In this document: positions 29,889-41,739 of the stretch, piece after piece | Position numbering within the stretch: position 1 is the first letter of the stretch | Layout of the letters: every line of letters begins with the position of its first letter | Assembly: GCF_963678635.1 (NCBI RefSeq) | Contig: NC_087062.1 | Coordinates: 9,284,670 to 9,348,669, forward strand | DNA from: Symsagittifera roscoffensis | Lineage: Eukaryota; Xenacoelomorpha; Acoela; Convolutidae | DNA: 64,000 nt | Direction of reading: 5' to 3' | Translations under genes and position numbers: made by a program | Notes under the pieces: generated by a model | Seen by the model: only the letters and a program-made list of their open reading frames with translations | The model's database searches: none | Told to the model about the DNA's origin: nothing

Positions 29889-32506
29889 GGGACTTTAGCG
29901 TCGTCCGACATACAAGCAGAAACGAATGAGCAGTTGGTGAGCCTCCCATGGAAAGCAGTAGTATTAAGGTATTTCGAAGAAGAAATGAGGACTACGCCAA
30001 AAATACAAGCTCTCGTGGCAGTACCTTACGTAAGAACAGAGTTGCAACTCAGGTTCGCCTGGTGCATGATGGGACTGACTCGCGAAGAATATGATTCAGA
30101 AGAAAGGAAGAGATCAAAAGAGGAGAAGGTTTTCCTTATGACGAACCTGAGGGATCTGATAGTCCAGGAGGGAGCAGCAGTAGCGTGTGCGAAGCAGAGA
30201 GACGCTCTCTGTTTCATTCGATTCCTGATAGAGCAGATTTCAGTACCTGCATTAAACACCTGTGTTAAAATGTTGAAGGAAGGCGATGAGCGAACGAAAG
30301 CCTTATTCTTGCTAGCACTGCTGGATATGCAGCAAAGTAAACCGATGAGGGTGAAAATGAAAGAACCCGAGGAATTGGAACCCATGAAAAAGATAGACGA
30401 AATCAGGAGATTCTCAAACAAGGAGCTGAGACTCACTACAGAATCTATAGGAGCATTGCCGAAATCCAGTGAATACTGTGGACCGATGAAGAAGAAATCG
30501 TATGGCTATGTATCCGGGATCATAGGGATCGCGTACAACCCTTTCCTGAGTGAAGACATACGCGATTGCTTCTTCGATTATGAGCAGGCGGTGTTGCTAA
30601 GATTCTGGACGTCCAGAATTGTAAAGATTAAAAGCGTTAACAATCCACAGACCAAATTGGGACTGGTCTTGGAAGAAGAGGTGACTGCACCTTCAGTACC
30701 AAAATCTGATAAAAGAGTGGAGTTTGGGTTGGGATTCTCAGATGAATTACTGAGGACGAGCTTGATGGCAGTGTGGGAATTGATGAGGCCATCATGGTGT
30801 CCTAGTCCCAACGCTGACTCGATATTGCGAGCGACACAAGACGTGCAGAGGGAACTGAATGCAGACTGTAACCTGCGTGACCTCAACATCATATATAATG
30901 TGATGATAACGGCCTCTAAGAGCAACGGAGAAGACTGGGTTAAACCTGGTAGCTGTCTGGCGGAAGTCTGTGGACTGGAGGGTCACGTTTGTGGAGGTAT
31001 GGACTGTGTGAAGACCCTGGAAAAACAACACAAGCAATTGACAGTATTGTTTGGAAACGTAGTGATGAAAGCAAGAACAGAAACGGAACTGATAGCAGAT
31101 TGCCATGGAGAACCGATGTGAATCTAGTGACTGCACTAGGATTCTACAGCATGTTTGGTTCTTTAGAGTCACTATTGAATCTAGAACAGAAACATGAGAT
31201 GGTCACAGCCATCAGTGTAGAAGTATTCCCAGGAGTTCTGCAGACTGAGCAGAAATACATAGGAAAATGGAGGGAAGCAATCGAGACGGAAATGAACATT
31301 AGACACAGTGAGACTTATTGTAGACAATCAGGAGCACGATATTTGGTGGTTTCAACATTGGCTCCAATGTGCAAGAGCAGATACCCTGTGCATTTCGTAG
31401 CTGTGGACGTGAAGAGTACGAGAACGATTGTGGATCAAGCCTTCTCAGTGCCGAAGTGTGTGAGACTGGCGAGAATGTCCGGGAAGTCATACGAGTTGCT
31501 ATGTAAGATGTTCTCAGCAGTTCCAGAGAGAACCAAAGAAGAATTGGAGTCAATATTTGGAAAGAAGTTCATGGGATACGTGAGCGGGAACTTCAGTGAC
31601 TTCGAGAGACAGAAACAGAGAGGATCAACTGTCACAGATTACAATGCAGTAGATGAGAATGATGAAGTCCACCGAGTGATGATGGAAGTGGAACCATTGC
31701 TGGAAGCTTCAAGAAAACGTAATTGGAGGAGCATCATGTTGACGCATGACGAGTTTCCTTGCCACTGCTTGCTGCAGACCTGGTGGTATCCCAAGCGTAG
31801 TAATCTGATGTTGATCTGGGACTCTGGATAACTGCTCTCCATGGGTTTACCAGATTCATCACAGCCCGTAACAATAGTGATAGTGGGAGTTATGATGGCG
31901 ATACGATGGCTGGAAGCTCATGTGAGAGAAAATAACAGACAGGAGGCACCGACAAGAGAACAGTTGCGGAAGTTAGATTGTCTAAAAGATTTAGATCTTT
32001 TTGAGACAATGTGCAAAATTCTAAAAATTCCGATGGAAGTGAAGAAGATATGGGCAAAAAAACGATTGATGCCACGGTTCAGAGCTAACATGACTGCATG
32101 GTTGTACGAGTATGCGAAAAAGCATATGTCGAAGCACGGCAGGGTGTACAGTGAATATCAGCTGGACATTGGAGCAGGAGCTTTCAAGCGAACTCTCGTG
32201 ACTCATCGGAATGCAGTGACCACCGCTGTGAAAAGAATTTCCAGGACGAGTGAACGTAGTGGAAAGGATAAGGCAGAGATGTTAAAGGAAGATTTGGAGA
32301 GAAACGTGACGTTGTGTCTCCACAACAGCTTCTGCAGGAACAGAGAATCTAACGTGGATCCCCTACCTTGTTGTAAACAGAGGGTGGAAGAGCAGAAGTG
32401 TTGGAGGACGGCTTCCAGCAGCGTCAGGATTGCTAACGACGTGTTATAAGATACGGAAACTGAGAGTGCAGAGTCAGTGTCACAGGAGGAAGAAATGGAG
32501 CATTGA
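29889..32506 (+). pseudogene. ORF3 remnant, C-terminal two thirds (copy 2)
   Basis: The frame continues from the TAA to 31121, shifts near 31105-31121, and then runs to TAA at 31829-31831, TAA at 32447-32449 and the homologous end TGA 32504-32506. The last three breaks are shared with copy 1, so they were present before the duplication. The C-terminal Cys motif CLHNSFCRNRE is kept. Confidence 0.75.
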
Positions 32507-33325
32507 CGAATGACCGAAAAGCAAGATGGAAAAAGAGACGAAAAATTAAAAGAATTTAGAAGTTTTAGAAGTTCTAAACGACGAAAGAAGAAGAGAACAA
32601 AAGGAGTAATGAAGAAAAAGCTAAAACTCAGAATTGTTTTATTTGTGTGAAAAAACTCAAGTGAGAAACCATTTAACCAAGTTGTAATTGAAAACTGAAA
32701 CATTTAGTTGAGTTTTGAAATTGTTGCATTTATAAATTTGCATTTTGATTTTAGTCGAGTGGCTTTAGAGACACTCACTTACTATTTATTTAGAAAGGCT
32801 CAAGTGAAGGAGTATATTTAAATATTCCAGCCTGCATGACTGTTTTTAATCAGCTAGGAGAACTGATCACTTTGTGGTGACATGGAAGGCTTGAGTAATC
32901 TCTCGAAGAGGGAGATTGTTTCATTGTTCTTGCTAACCACAGAGTTTCTTAGTTTTAGTATTCAGGACAATAACAAGCAAGATTTCCGAAGGGAAGAAGC
33001 ATAGTAGGATAATTTTAGCTTGTTGGTTGGCAGGACTGTCCTGCAAGCCAACACCTTTTAAATCTAAGAGAAAACGTTTTAATCGAAACATTGACACTGG
33101 AAGTCAGAAAATATGTTTTTATCTTAAGTCATATCCTCAATGTGCAGATTGATGAAAGAATTTGAAGGCTATAAGGATGTAGTATGATGCCAATTATATT
33201 CTGCAGTGAGTCGATGTGACGTGGATAATTTCGTGCATTTTGTAAATTCTGTTCGATGACACTGTATCTATTTTACGAACATTGCGTGATTCAATGAGGA
33301 CATTGACCGGACTGTCCGGGGAGTA
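32507..33325 (+). other. 3' non-coding region and polypurine tract (copy 2)
   Basis: This is the duplicate of 22463-23281 with a few substitutions and indels. It ends with CTGTCCGGGGAGTA at 33312-33325, directly before the LTR. No gene is seen. Confidence 0.65.
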
Positions 33326-34242
33326 TGTGACATTCGACCAGAATGGCCAAAATGCAATCTCTGCGGAATTCAAAATTTTAGCAGCGAGCCTTCCGGATTG
33401 GTGATTATTAAGAATTAAGAACGTTATTTGAACGATGGGACAAAACGTGAAGGTTAAAGGATTCGGGAATTGCTTATTTTTAAATTTTCGAAGTGATTAC
33501 GTAACATTTCTGAGAAACGCCAGAAACGGCCATTTTGGCAAAAAGGTCGAAGAAAAACAGAATAACGATAGTCGCACTGACGAAAACAACGAAGATTGTG
33601 ATAGAAAAACAACAGAGGAAACAGAAGGACGTTCCGAGTTGCAACTATTGTGTCGCTACAATAGTTGCAAGGCCGTTGCAGATAACGGTGAAGGGTGGAA
33701 AACAGCCTTCCGGATTAAGAAGAAGTCAAGATTAGCGAGCTTGATTCAGTGGATTCGAGAATCCGGAAGGGGTTCGGAACTGAAACTTTTATTCTTTTGT
33801 ATAGACTTTTAGCTTCTTGTCATGTCCTGATTTGAATTTAATTAACAACTGGATTCATTTTGATAAGGATGAGAAGCTAGGAGTTGGGGGAAAGGGTTGA
33901 TCCATCTTCGATGGAGATGATGATTTTTATCTACTGAACAAAAACAATAGTAATATAGTAAATAGTAGTAACCCTGTTTTTAGGAGTGACCTCGTGGTCT
34001 GGGGATACTGAGACCCAGCCATGAGCTCACTATTTCTGCATGTAATCTAGTTAATTTGAGTGTTGCGACCGAAGCCGAAAGCAGTAACGTTTTTGTCGAC
34101 CCGATGTTAGAAAAGACCACCGAAAAGTACTGGCTTGGTAGAGACGGCGAAAAGCATATAAAGCTCTGTTTAGACGTTAGCCAGTAGTCTTAGGACTTAG
34201 TTTTATTTTCCGTCGATATGTATCTTCCGGGCAAATGTTACA
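33326..34242 (+). repeat. 3' LTR, second copy (917 bp)
   Basis: This is the duplicate of 23282-24198, with about three differences from it. It is again followed directly by ATAGTAAAG of LINE-A ORF0. Confidence 0.93.
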
Positions 34243-34761
34243 ATAGTAAAGCAAATTGTCTACGCCGAGGGGGGATTTAACCTGAACCCAAGGACGAACT
34301 TTAAATTTAAAAACGTTACCGATTATATACGAGCAACGAGCAAATCTATTATACTGTGGCACGATCTTATCAACAATTCGATCACAGAGTTTAAAAAGAT
34401 CAAACCCCTTACGACTCAGCAATACCTGGATACTCTCAGAAGCTTTAACAATCTGTTTGCTATTGTCTACTGTCAGCGTACGGGAGCAGAAAATATATTC
34501 GACGAGCTACGAATTCTTGACACGATTGTCATCGACGTTACAAAACATCTTATCAGTAAATCAGAGAGTCTAGACGAAAACATCACAGGACTTTATCGCG
34601 AGCTTCACCAGTCATCTGATCTAGAACTACGATCTCTCTCGGTAGTCTTGCACTACTATCCAAACCTTCACGCGATCTTCAAAACCCACTCCACGAAAAG
34701 CAAACCATCGAAGAATCGACGAAGAGCCAAGAAGAGGCAATGCTCAGCAACCCCACAATAA
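34243..34761 (+). pseudogene. LINE-A ORF0, C-terminal 173 codons (copy 2)
   Basis: Same frame as 24199-24717, ending TAA at 34759-34761. Here it is in its original position, 135 bases upstream of the LINE-A ORF1 start codon. See 1301-1375 for the missing N-terminus. Confidence 0.6.
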
Positions 34762-34785
34762 AACAGTTAGTAAAACTCGTACTGG

Positions 34786-34883
34786 GTGTACTCTTTGAGT
34801 CCTTTGACTCGGAGTCCCATTTCTAGTTTTACTACATTAGTATATAACTGAGTGTACTCTTTGAGTCTTTTGACTCGGAGTCC
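34786..34883 (+). repeat. Two direct repeats upstream of LINE-A ORF1 (copy 2)
   Basis: About 32-base units at 34786-34818 and 34852-34883, as in copy 1. They end 13 bases before the ORF1 start codon. Confidence 0.55.
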
Positions 34884-34896
34884 TCACCAAACAAAT

Positions 34897-35760
34897 ATGA
34901 CACGAAATCGTGAAATGACCACTGATTCCGTATGCGAAACTTGCCAACAAAAAATCAAAAAGAATGAAGATACTTTCTGTTGCATCGTGTGTAATTGCAA
35001 AATGCACCTGACGAAAAGCTGAACCAGCCTAAGCGATACAGCAATCAATGGTATTACGACACTGGGAAAAAACATTGCTCTACTCTGCAACAAATGTGTG
35101 GATTCCAACGGATATGAGAGACTCCGAAAAGCAGTCAGTGACGCTGAAAAAACCTCGCCGAAGCAATTCAAGAAGATTGAAGAGGACATGGACAAACTCA
35201 GAAATAACGTACAGGAGATTAAAACGCTGTTCTTCCAAACCACAATGAAGCCAAATGAGATCAAATCAGAAGCAAAAACCAAGGTACCGATAAACGCAAC
35301 GCCAAAACAAGAAAATCAAAACGGAATCCGCATCCGCGGCATCCCTGAACTAAACGACAAAGATCAAAGAAAAAGACAAGAAAATGACCTCCAACAAGTA
35401 AAGGAAATCTTGGAGCACATGCAAATTGTGCCAGAGATAGTTGATCTGTTCCGGATGGGTCAACGACAGGAAGGCAAGGACCGAACCATACTGGTAAAAG
35501 TCCCAATTTGGCAGAAACGACTAATGCTATCATCCGCTAGCCGCCTAAAAACATATGACAAACCTGTGTTTGTCAGCCGCGAGCTATCAGTGGATGAAGC
35601 AAAACTCGAAAATCAAGCACTGCAAAAAAGGCGGGAGCTCATAAACGAAAACATCGATAAACAAAACCTGCGCATCCGCGATGGAAAACTCTACCAGAAA
35701 ATAGAAAACAGATGGACAGCAGTTGCAACCAAAAAAACGGAGAACTCAATCTCCAATTGA
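34897..35760 (+). pseudogene. LINE-A ORF1 protein (PHD-like, coiled coil, RNA-binding), one nonsense codon
   Basis: ATG at 34897 opens a 287-codon frame that is broken once, by TGA at 35020-35022. The N-terminus is the Cys/His-rich PHD-like domain common in CR1/L2-clade ORF1 proteins. The middle (KQFKKIEEDMDKLRNNVQEI) is a coiled coil. The C-terminal half (IRIRGIPELNDKD..., ILVKVPIW) resembles the RRM-like/CTD region of LINE ORF1 RNA chaperones. Copy 1 retains TGT at the nonsense site, so the break most likely arose after the duplication. It ends one base before the open frame of ORF2. Confidence 0.75.
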
Positions 35761-38583
35761 CTAGAACTCTTTCCTAGCCTACTCATCTACAACGTCCGAA
35801 GCATACTCGACTACAATCGAAGATCAAACTTCGCAAATGCGATAAACACAAGCTGTCAATACCAACTACTTTGCCTAACCGAAACATGGTTAACCAACGA
35901 CATAACAGACAACTCCATATTCTTGCCTCAATTTGAACTCTATCGATCTGAAAAAACTTCAAAAGCCGGTCTATCAAAACACGGAGGAGTTCTAATTGGC
36001 ATCAACGCCAACATACCACATAACCGCATTGATACAGGCATGCAAGACTGCGTAATGGTTCAACTCAAGATATCTGTACCAATACTTGTCTGCTGTATAA
36101 ATTGTGCCCCTGTGTATAGCCCGTACCGATGGTCACTAGATCAACTTAACTCATTGCTGAGTTTAATAAAAGCAACACAACGCGAGCAAGGCATACAAAA
36201 TCTTGTCATTGTTGGAGATATCAACTTCTCGTGTACAAATTGGAAATCACTCTCATCAATTGGCGAGTACGAACAAAGCATCCTAGACAACTTCCAGGAA
36301 ATAAACCTGGAACAATTCATCATAACCGATACTGGAAAGAGCCTGGATATCCTGCTCTGCAACAATCCTGATATCATACTAGACGTATACATGGACAATC
36401 GGCTCAAAAACGACTTCACCTCAGATCACCCACCTTACGGTTCAAAGTTACATATGAATCACAAAATAAATCACGAAAGGGTCCTTCTACCCTCCCAAAA
36501 GTACGACTTTTCAGGCTTTGCCTTCAAAAAAGCCAACTGGAACGAAATCAACGAATATGTGCGAGAGCACCACTTCAACCCATTCTGCTACAGCAACGTT
36601 GATCTCCTGGTAGATCAGTGGTATAATTGGATCTACGGTATTATAGTCAAACACATACCCCGAACAACCCAACATAGGAAACATCTAGCGCCCTGGGTTT
36701 CTCCCAAGAGCTCAAACCTCATGAAAAAAATAGAAACTCTCAGATGCCAAAGTAAAACAAATACCCTAAAGATCCAGCAATTACAAACTGAATTGTCCTT
36801 ATCGCTCTCAGCAGACCAATGCAATCATGAAACAGAAATATTCAAGTCTGGAATCTTCTCAAACGTCCAAAAATACCTCAAAACTATCATGAAAACAAGC
36901 TCAATCCAAACTGAAGTATTTCTTGACAATAAGTCAGCTAATACCGATTTCGAAAAAGCCGAATTATTTAATCAGTACTTCCAATCCGTTTTCAGTAAGA
37001 ATCACCACGATTATACTCTCACAGAGGGACAGCCCAAGCTGTCGATGATTCATTTCTCAGAACTAGAAATACAACTCGTTCTCCAATCGCTGGACGAGAG
37101 CAAGGCCAAAGGACTTGACCGTATGGGGAACAACCTGCTGAAAAAATTATCAGACTCCCTACCAAAGTCACTGCATCTCATATTCAAGACAATTGCAAAC
37201 AAATGCTACTTCCCATCATTCTGGAAAACAAGCGAAATAATCCACATATTTAAAGAAGGGAATAAACAAATGGTAGATAATTACAGGCCGATCAGCCTCC
37301 TCGTAGCAGTATCCAAAGTCCTCGAGAAACTTATTTTCGACAGAATGTACCCAATCTTATCCACCGCATTGTCCCAATCTCAACACGGTTTTCGGCAAAG
37401 ACGCTCATCTATAACAAACCTAATCGAATACCTGCACAAATTGTTTGTGAGCTTTGACAATAGCAACTGCCACTTCCTAGCGTCATTTTACCTCGACTTC
37501 CAGAAGGCTTTCGACAAAGTAAATCACAATATAACGATCGAAAAACTCAGCAGAGCTGGAATAACAGGCCCAATATTGGATCTAATCAAATGTTACCTGA
37601 CCGGTCGAACCCAAACAGTACGCATCGGCAGCTCGGTCTCAAGCCAACTGCCAATTTATAGTGGAGTGCCGCAAGGATCTATTCTAGGGCCACTCCTTTT
37701 CTTAGTATACATCAACGACTTGCCAAAATGTGTCATGTCATCGTGCTACGGCTTTTCGGATGACTATAAAATTATGGGCACCGACCCGACTACCCTGCAC
37801 ATTGATATTAGAAAAGTCTGGAAGTGGTGTGAAACCAATGAAATGCGCCTCAATATGACCAAGAGCAAAACACTAGTAATTAAGGGCGAGTGCAACCTAA
37901 GTATATTCTCGTACAAATTCGAACAGCCTAACGAACTTAAAAATCTTGGAATGATAATGTCAAAAAATCTTAACTGGACTTCTCATGCAAACAATCGTGC
38001 GAGCAAAGCACTGAAGGCCCTATACTGCATCAAAAGAAACTTATCACCTGCCACAACCTATCGTTAGCTATGCATCATCACTCTGGAAACTCTCACAGCA
38101 AGATCTTGCCACCTAGAAAAAGTGCAACAGAGAGCAACGAAATGGATACTTGGAATTAAACAAATTCCTTATAAATCGAGGTTAACCACTCATCAAATTC
38201 TTCCCCTGTCTCATTACCAAGAAATGCACGTACTACTTTTGTTCGCGAACATTCTAAGAGGAAAGACCGACCTGGAATGGTGGCGATTTATAGAAATCAC
38301 TGAATCAAATCGACCGAAAACAACAAGACGTTTCAACGCGAAGAACTTTCGACTTTATAAATGCAAATCTGATTTCTGGCAACGCGCCTGCAGCCTGACA
38401 AACATTTTTCACGATCACCTGAAATATGAAGTCCTATTAAGTGACTCGTTTAAACCAAAAATATCAAGAGTTTACTGGCAATTCTACGAGAAAATCTACA
38501 ATGAAGTCGATACCTGCATCCTATATAGTAACGTTCACAGAGCCAAACTATCAAAGCGCTCTTTCAGCATTTTCAAACTCTAA
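35761..38583 (+). pseudogene. LINE-A ORF2: endonuclease-reverse transcriptase, broken at the C-terminus
   Basis: The open frame starts right after ORF1. The N-terminal part is an EEP (APE-like) endonuclease with LTETWL, GDINF and SDHPP. The RT follows with NYRPISLL, YLDFQKAFDKVNH, SGVPQGSILGPLLFLVYINDLP, and FSDD at the catalytic place instead of FADD. The main ORF ends at TAG 38065-38067; a frameshift there and another stop near 38116 separate the C-terminal part (QQRATKWILGIKQ..., to TAA 38581). The domain order is typical of CR1/L2/Jockey-group LINEs. TTG near 35923 is only an internal codon, not the start. LINE-A carries the giant LTR element in its ORF0. Confidence 0.82.
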
Positions 38584-38959
38584 TTCGCATAACAGTACTG
38601 GTCTTAATAGCTTTCGAATGCACCCTATGAGGCGCCATCTTAATTTTAGTTAAAAACTAAAATAATTTCTTTTACGTCCCAGGCCACAATCAAAAATACT
38701 ATCAAAATTTCACAAATACTAAGGGCGTTCTTCAATAAAATAAATTTATTAAGCCAAAAACTTTCGAATGCGGTCTGTTTTTGACTTCATCACAAATCCT
38801 GATTTTCTGGGTTGTAACTAGTTTCTCTGTTCTGGCTTTATTTCATAGCAAAAAGCTAGTGATTTACGATGTTTTGAATAAAAGAAACAAAAAAACTCTT
38901 CTCCACGGGTTGCCAATTTTTTTTATACTACACATTTTTTTCTACAAAAAACCACAAAA

Positions 38960-39075
38960 ATCATAATAAAATCTTACACCCACTTTGCAAAAACCTAGCA
39001 AGGAAACGTTCAGACATGAAATCACATGTCAAAACGATTGGTGAAAACAAGACTATTAGTTTTTGAAAACTTGAC
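38960..39075 (+). repeat. Interspersed repeat, type 1, first copy
   Basis: TAAAATCTTACACCCACTTTGCAAAAACCTAGCAAGGAAACGTTCAG and the next about 60 bases recur, diverged, at about 40260-40370. The direct orientation and flanking similarity suggest two copies of an old transposon or a local duplication around the gap. Confidence 0.55.
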
Positions 39076-39731
39076 TTTCTGTAGCCTAGAGCCTATAACT
39101 TGACGATGAAGATGCACTTGATTCAAATCTTACAGAAACATCCTCGATGTTAGTATTGGAACAATTACTATTCACTCGAAATCACTAGCAGATCATTTTA
39201 TCAACGTTCTTAGTTTGAGAGACCAAATTAAAAATTAATCCTTCTTGCACCTCCTACAAACACGGATCCTTTGGCATTTATTATCATAACTGAACTAAAA
39301 GTAGGTGGACTCAAAATTCATTTCAAGCGCAAATATATGGTAAAAAACTATTTAAAAAAGCTATTCAAATCAAATCTGTTCAAAATTATTTAAAACCCAG
39401 AAAAAATTTTCAATATTTGTGGTCTAAAAATAGTTGATAAAGTTAAAGTACATGATAAGTTGAAGTAAATCTTTAATTCAGAAAAACGAAAAAGTAAAAG
39501 GGAATTTTGTTAACAACACAAACAAATGCAAAAAAATTCTGACAACATCTCTCTTCTAAAAAACTCCTACGGAGAAATCATAGCAACTATCTCCAAAATG
39601 GCAAAATTTTCTCGCCATAAATTTTCAACAGTAAGTTTGAAAACTTTTTCTCTTGAAAAAGTTACCAAGAGTTGTCTCACTGTAGATTCACATCAGAAAA
39701 AACCTGATAGCAAAACTCCTTTTTTTGTTCC

Positions 39732-39931
39732 NNNNNNNNNNNNNNNNNNNNNNNNNNNNNNNNNNNNNNNNNNNNNNNNNNNNNNNNNNNNNNNNNNNNN
39801 NNNNNNNNNNNNNNNNNNNNNNNNNNNNNNNNNNNNNNNNNNNNNNNNNNNNNNNNNNNNNNNNNNNNNNNNNNNNNNNNNNNNNNNNNNNNNNNNNNNN
39901 NNNNNNNNNNNNNNNNNNNNNNNNNNNNNNN
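39732..39931. other. Assembly gap (200 N)
   Basis: A run of exactly 200 N, probably of arbitrary length, so distances across it are not reliable. Confidence 0.99.
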
Positions 39932-40075
39932 AAGGATTTTAATTCTATTAGCCGAGACCATTTGAAAACAAAAGTCCAACATTTAGTTTTTCATGTACCT
40001 GCGATACCAACTTTTTATGTGGAAGTATATTTGACATTCAATTGCTGTTGCGAATTAGTTATTAGTTTCATTATT
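39932..40075 (+). repeat. Interspersed repeat, type 2, first of three copies
   Basis: TTCTATTAGCCGAGACCATTTGAAAACAAAAGTCCAACATTTAG... recurs at about 40405-40480 (short) and 41441-41580. The segment may derive from a decayed LINE: the third copy sits just after a piece reading like DLSKEF near 41425, which resembles the RT DFSKAF motif. Confidence 0.55.
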
Positions 40076-40259
40076 TCATTTAAAAATTTTTCCAAGACTC
40101 TTAGTCTAAATTATTACAAAAAAAACCCAGCATCTGCAAAAGAAAGCATGTTAAAAAAAAAATAAAAATTACACAAATGCCAGGTGACGTCCGTCCAAAA
40201 CCGGGCCCACTGATAGTGTTTAATATCATCGCAAAAAAACTTAAAAAAATACAAAAATA

Positions 40260-40370
40260 ATATTAAAATCTTACACCTATTTTGCAAAAACCTAGCCAGG
40301 AAACGTTCAGAAAATCACTTGTCAAAAAGATTGGTGATAACAAGACTTTTTCTTTTTGAAAACTTGGATA
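40260..40370 (+). repeat. Interspersed repeat, type 1, second copy
   Basis: Diverged second copy of 38960-39075 (TTGCAAAAACCTAGCCAGGAAACG...). It is followed by a type 2 repeat at 40400. Confidence 0.55.
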
Positions 40371-41440
40371 AATAGCTTAAAAGCCCAACAAATATAGGCT
40401 CGAATGGTTTTAATTCTATTGGCCGAGACCATTTTGTACCAAAAGTCCAAGTTTTTTATGTACCTGATTTAAATTTGGTAAATCACGTAAATTTGGTTTT
40501 ATTTTCGTTTTTTCATTAAAGTACTTTGGAAAAATTTTAATCTAAATTAACACAAAAAAACCCATCATCTGCAAAAGAAATCATGTTAGAAAAGATTATA
40601 AAATTACACAATTGCCTTTGACAAAAATTTCATTGAAGTAAAATCCAATATGAAAAAAATTGAGGTCGTTTTAGATCGGTTTTTTCAGATTTTAATATGA
40701 AGTGAAAATGATCTCGATATAAATGGCCTGAGTTATCAAAACACTACAGTCTGTCAAAAAACACTTTCCTGTCACAACAAGACTAATACTTAGAACGCAC
40801 TCGTTGTCAGTCTTGTTGTCACATACATTATCCTGCTATCTTTTTATATAAAATTGTAGAAAAGTTTGTCAATATCATAAGAAAAACAATTGGGCTGGGC
40901 AATTAAAACTTGTTATGATCGTGCAAATTTCGATTCATCGTCTGATCTCAATTTGATACCCAATATTTTGCCAGTAACTACGTTTCTTGAATGAATAGTA
41001 ACTTGCCGTTTCTGGAAAACAAAAGACCTCTTGTAAGCAGCTTGCGAAAAAACTCAAGATGGAAAATTTTACAGAAAAATAAGCATAAGAAAAAAAAGGT
41101 ATTTTGTTGTTGTTTAAATGAGCAAATTTTCTTTTCAAGGAATACCTCAAAAACCATGTTTTTCCTGAGTAGATAAAAACCCGATTGTCACGTTAAAAAA
41201 AAGATATGCTCCTCAAGTACCTAGAAGATATACTGGAGCACTTTCAAAAATCTGTAAAACAATATTACCTAATCAACTTAACCAAAATCTTTTATTTAAA
41301 AGTTTTTAAGCAGCGTTCAGTTTGGCTTTAAATCATCAAACTCAACAATCGATGCTATTTGATTTTGCAGGGAATGTTTTAGAAAACCGATTGATGACAA
41401 TAATGTTGTTACTTGCTCAATACAAGATCTCTCGAAGGAG

Positions 41441-41580
41441 TTTACTTCTATTAGCCGTGACCATTTCAAAACAAAAGTCCAATATTTAGTTTTTTATGTA
41501 ACTGCGAAATCAACCTTTTATGTGGAATTATATTTAACATACAACTGCTGCTGCGAATTAGTTTCGACATTCAATTAGAG
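41441..41580 (+). repeat. Interspersed repeat, type 2, third copy
   Basis: Diverged from 39932-40075 but collinear for about 140 bases. The second, partial copy is at about 40405-40480. Confidence 0.55.
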
Positions 41581-41739
41581 GGTCTTAGGCCCTTAAATTG
41601 TTCGTGTGCTCTAAAGATGACCTAAACGACAGACAGTAACCATGATCTCAATTTTTTTTATTGTAAACACTATTTGAATGTTGGTGAGAATAGAAAATAC
41701 GTATCACATTTCCTAAGACTTTTGTGAGTAAAAACTGTA

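Larger units (their letters stand above)
25054..35097 (+). repeat. Tandem duplication, copy 2 (10,044 bp)
   Basis: This is the second unit of the duplication. Its right end runs without a break into the rest of LINE-A ORF1, while copy 1's left end runs from the macrodomain region, as expected for a simple direct duplication. Most differences from copy 1 inside the ORFs change amino acids or create stops, consistent with neutral decay. Confidence 0.95.
38584..41600. other. AT-rich region without genes; contains gap and dispersed repeats
   Basis: After LINE-A (possible polyadenylation signals AATAAA near 38736), the sequence is very AT-rich. I see no supported coding region; frames that cross the gap are artefacts. 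It holds two related interspersed segments described separately, and some simple A/T tracts. Confidence 0.6.

Noticed and set aside
39526-40165. Frames of 101-146 codons across the gap
   Set aside because: Most of their length is undetermined sequence (N), and the rest has no protein-like signal.
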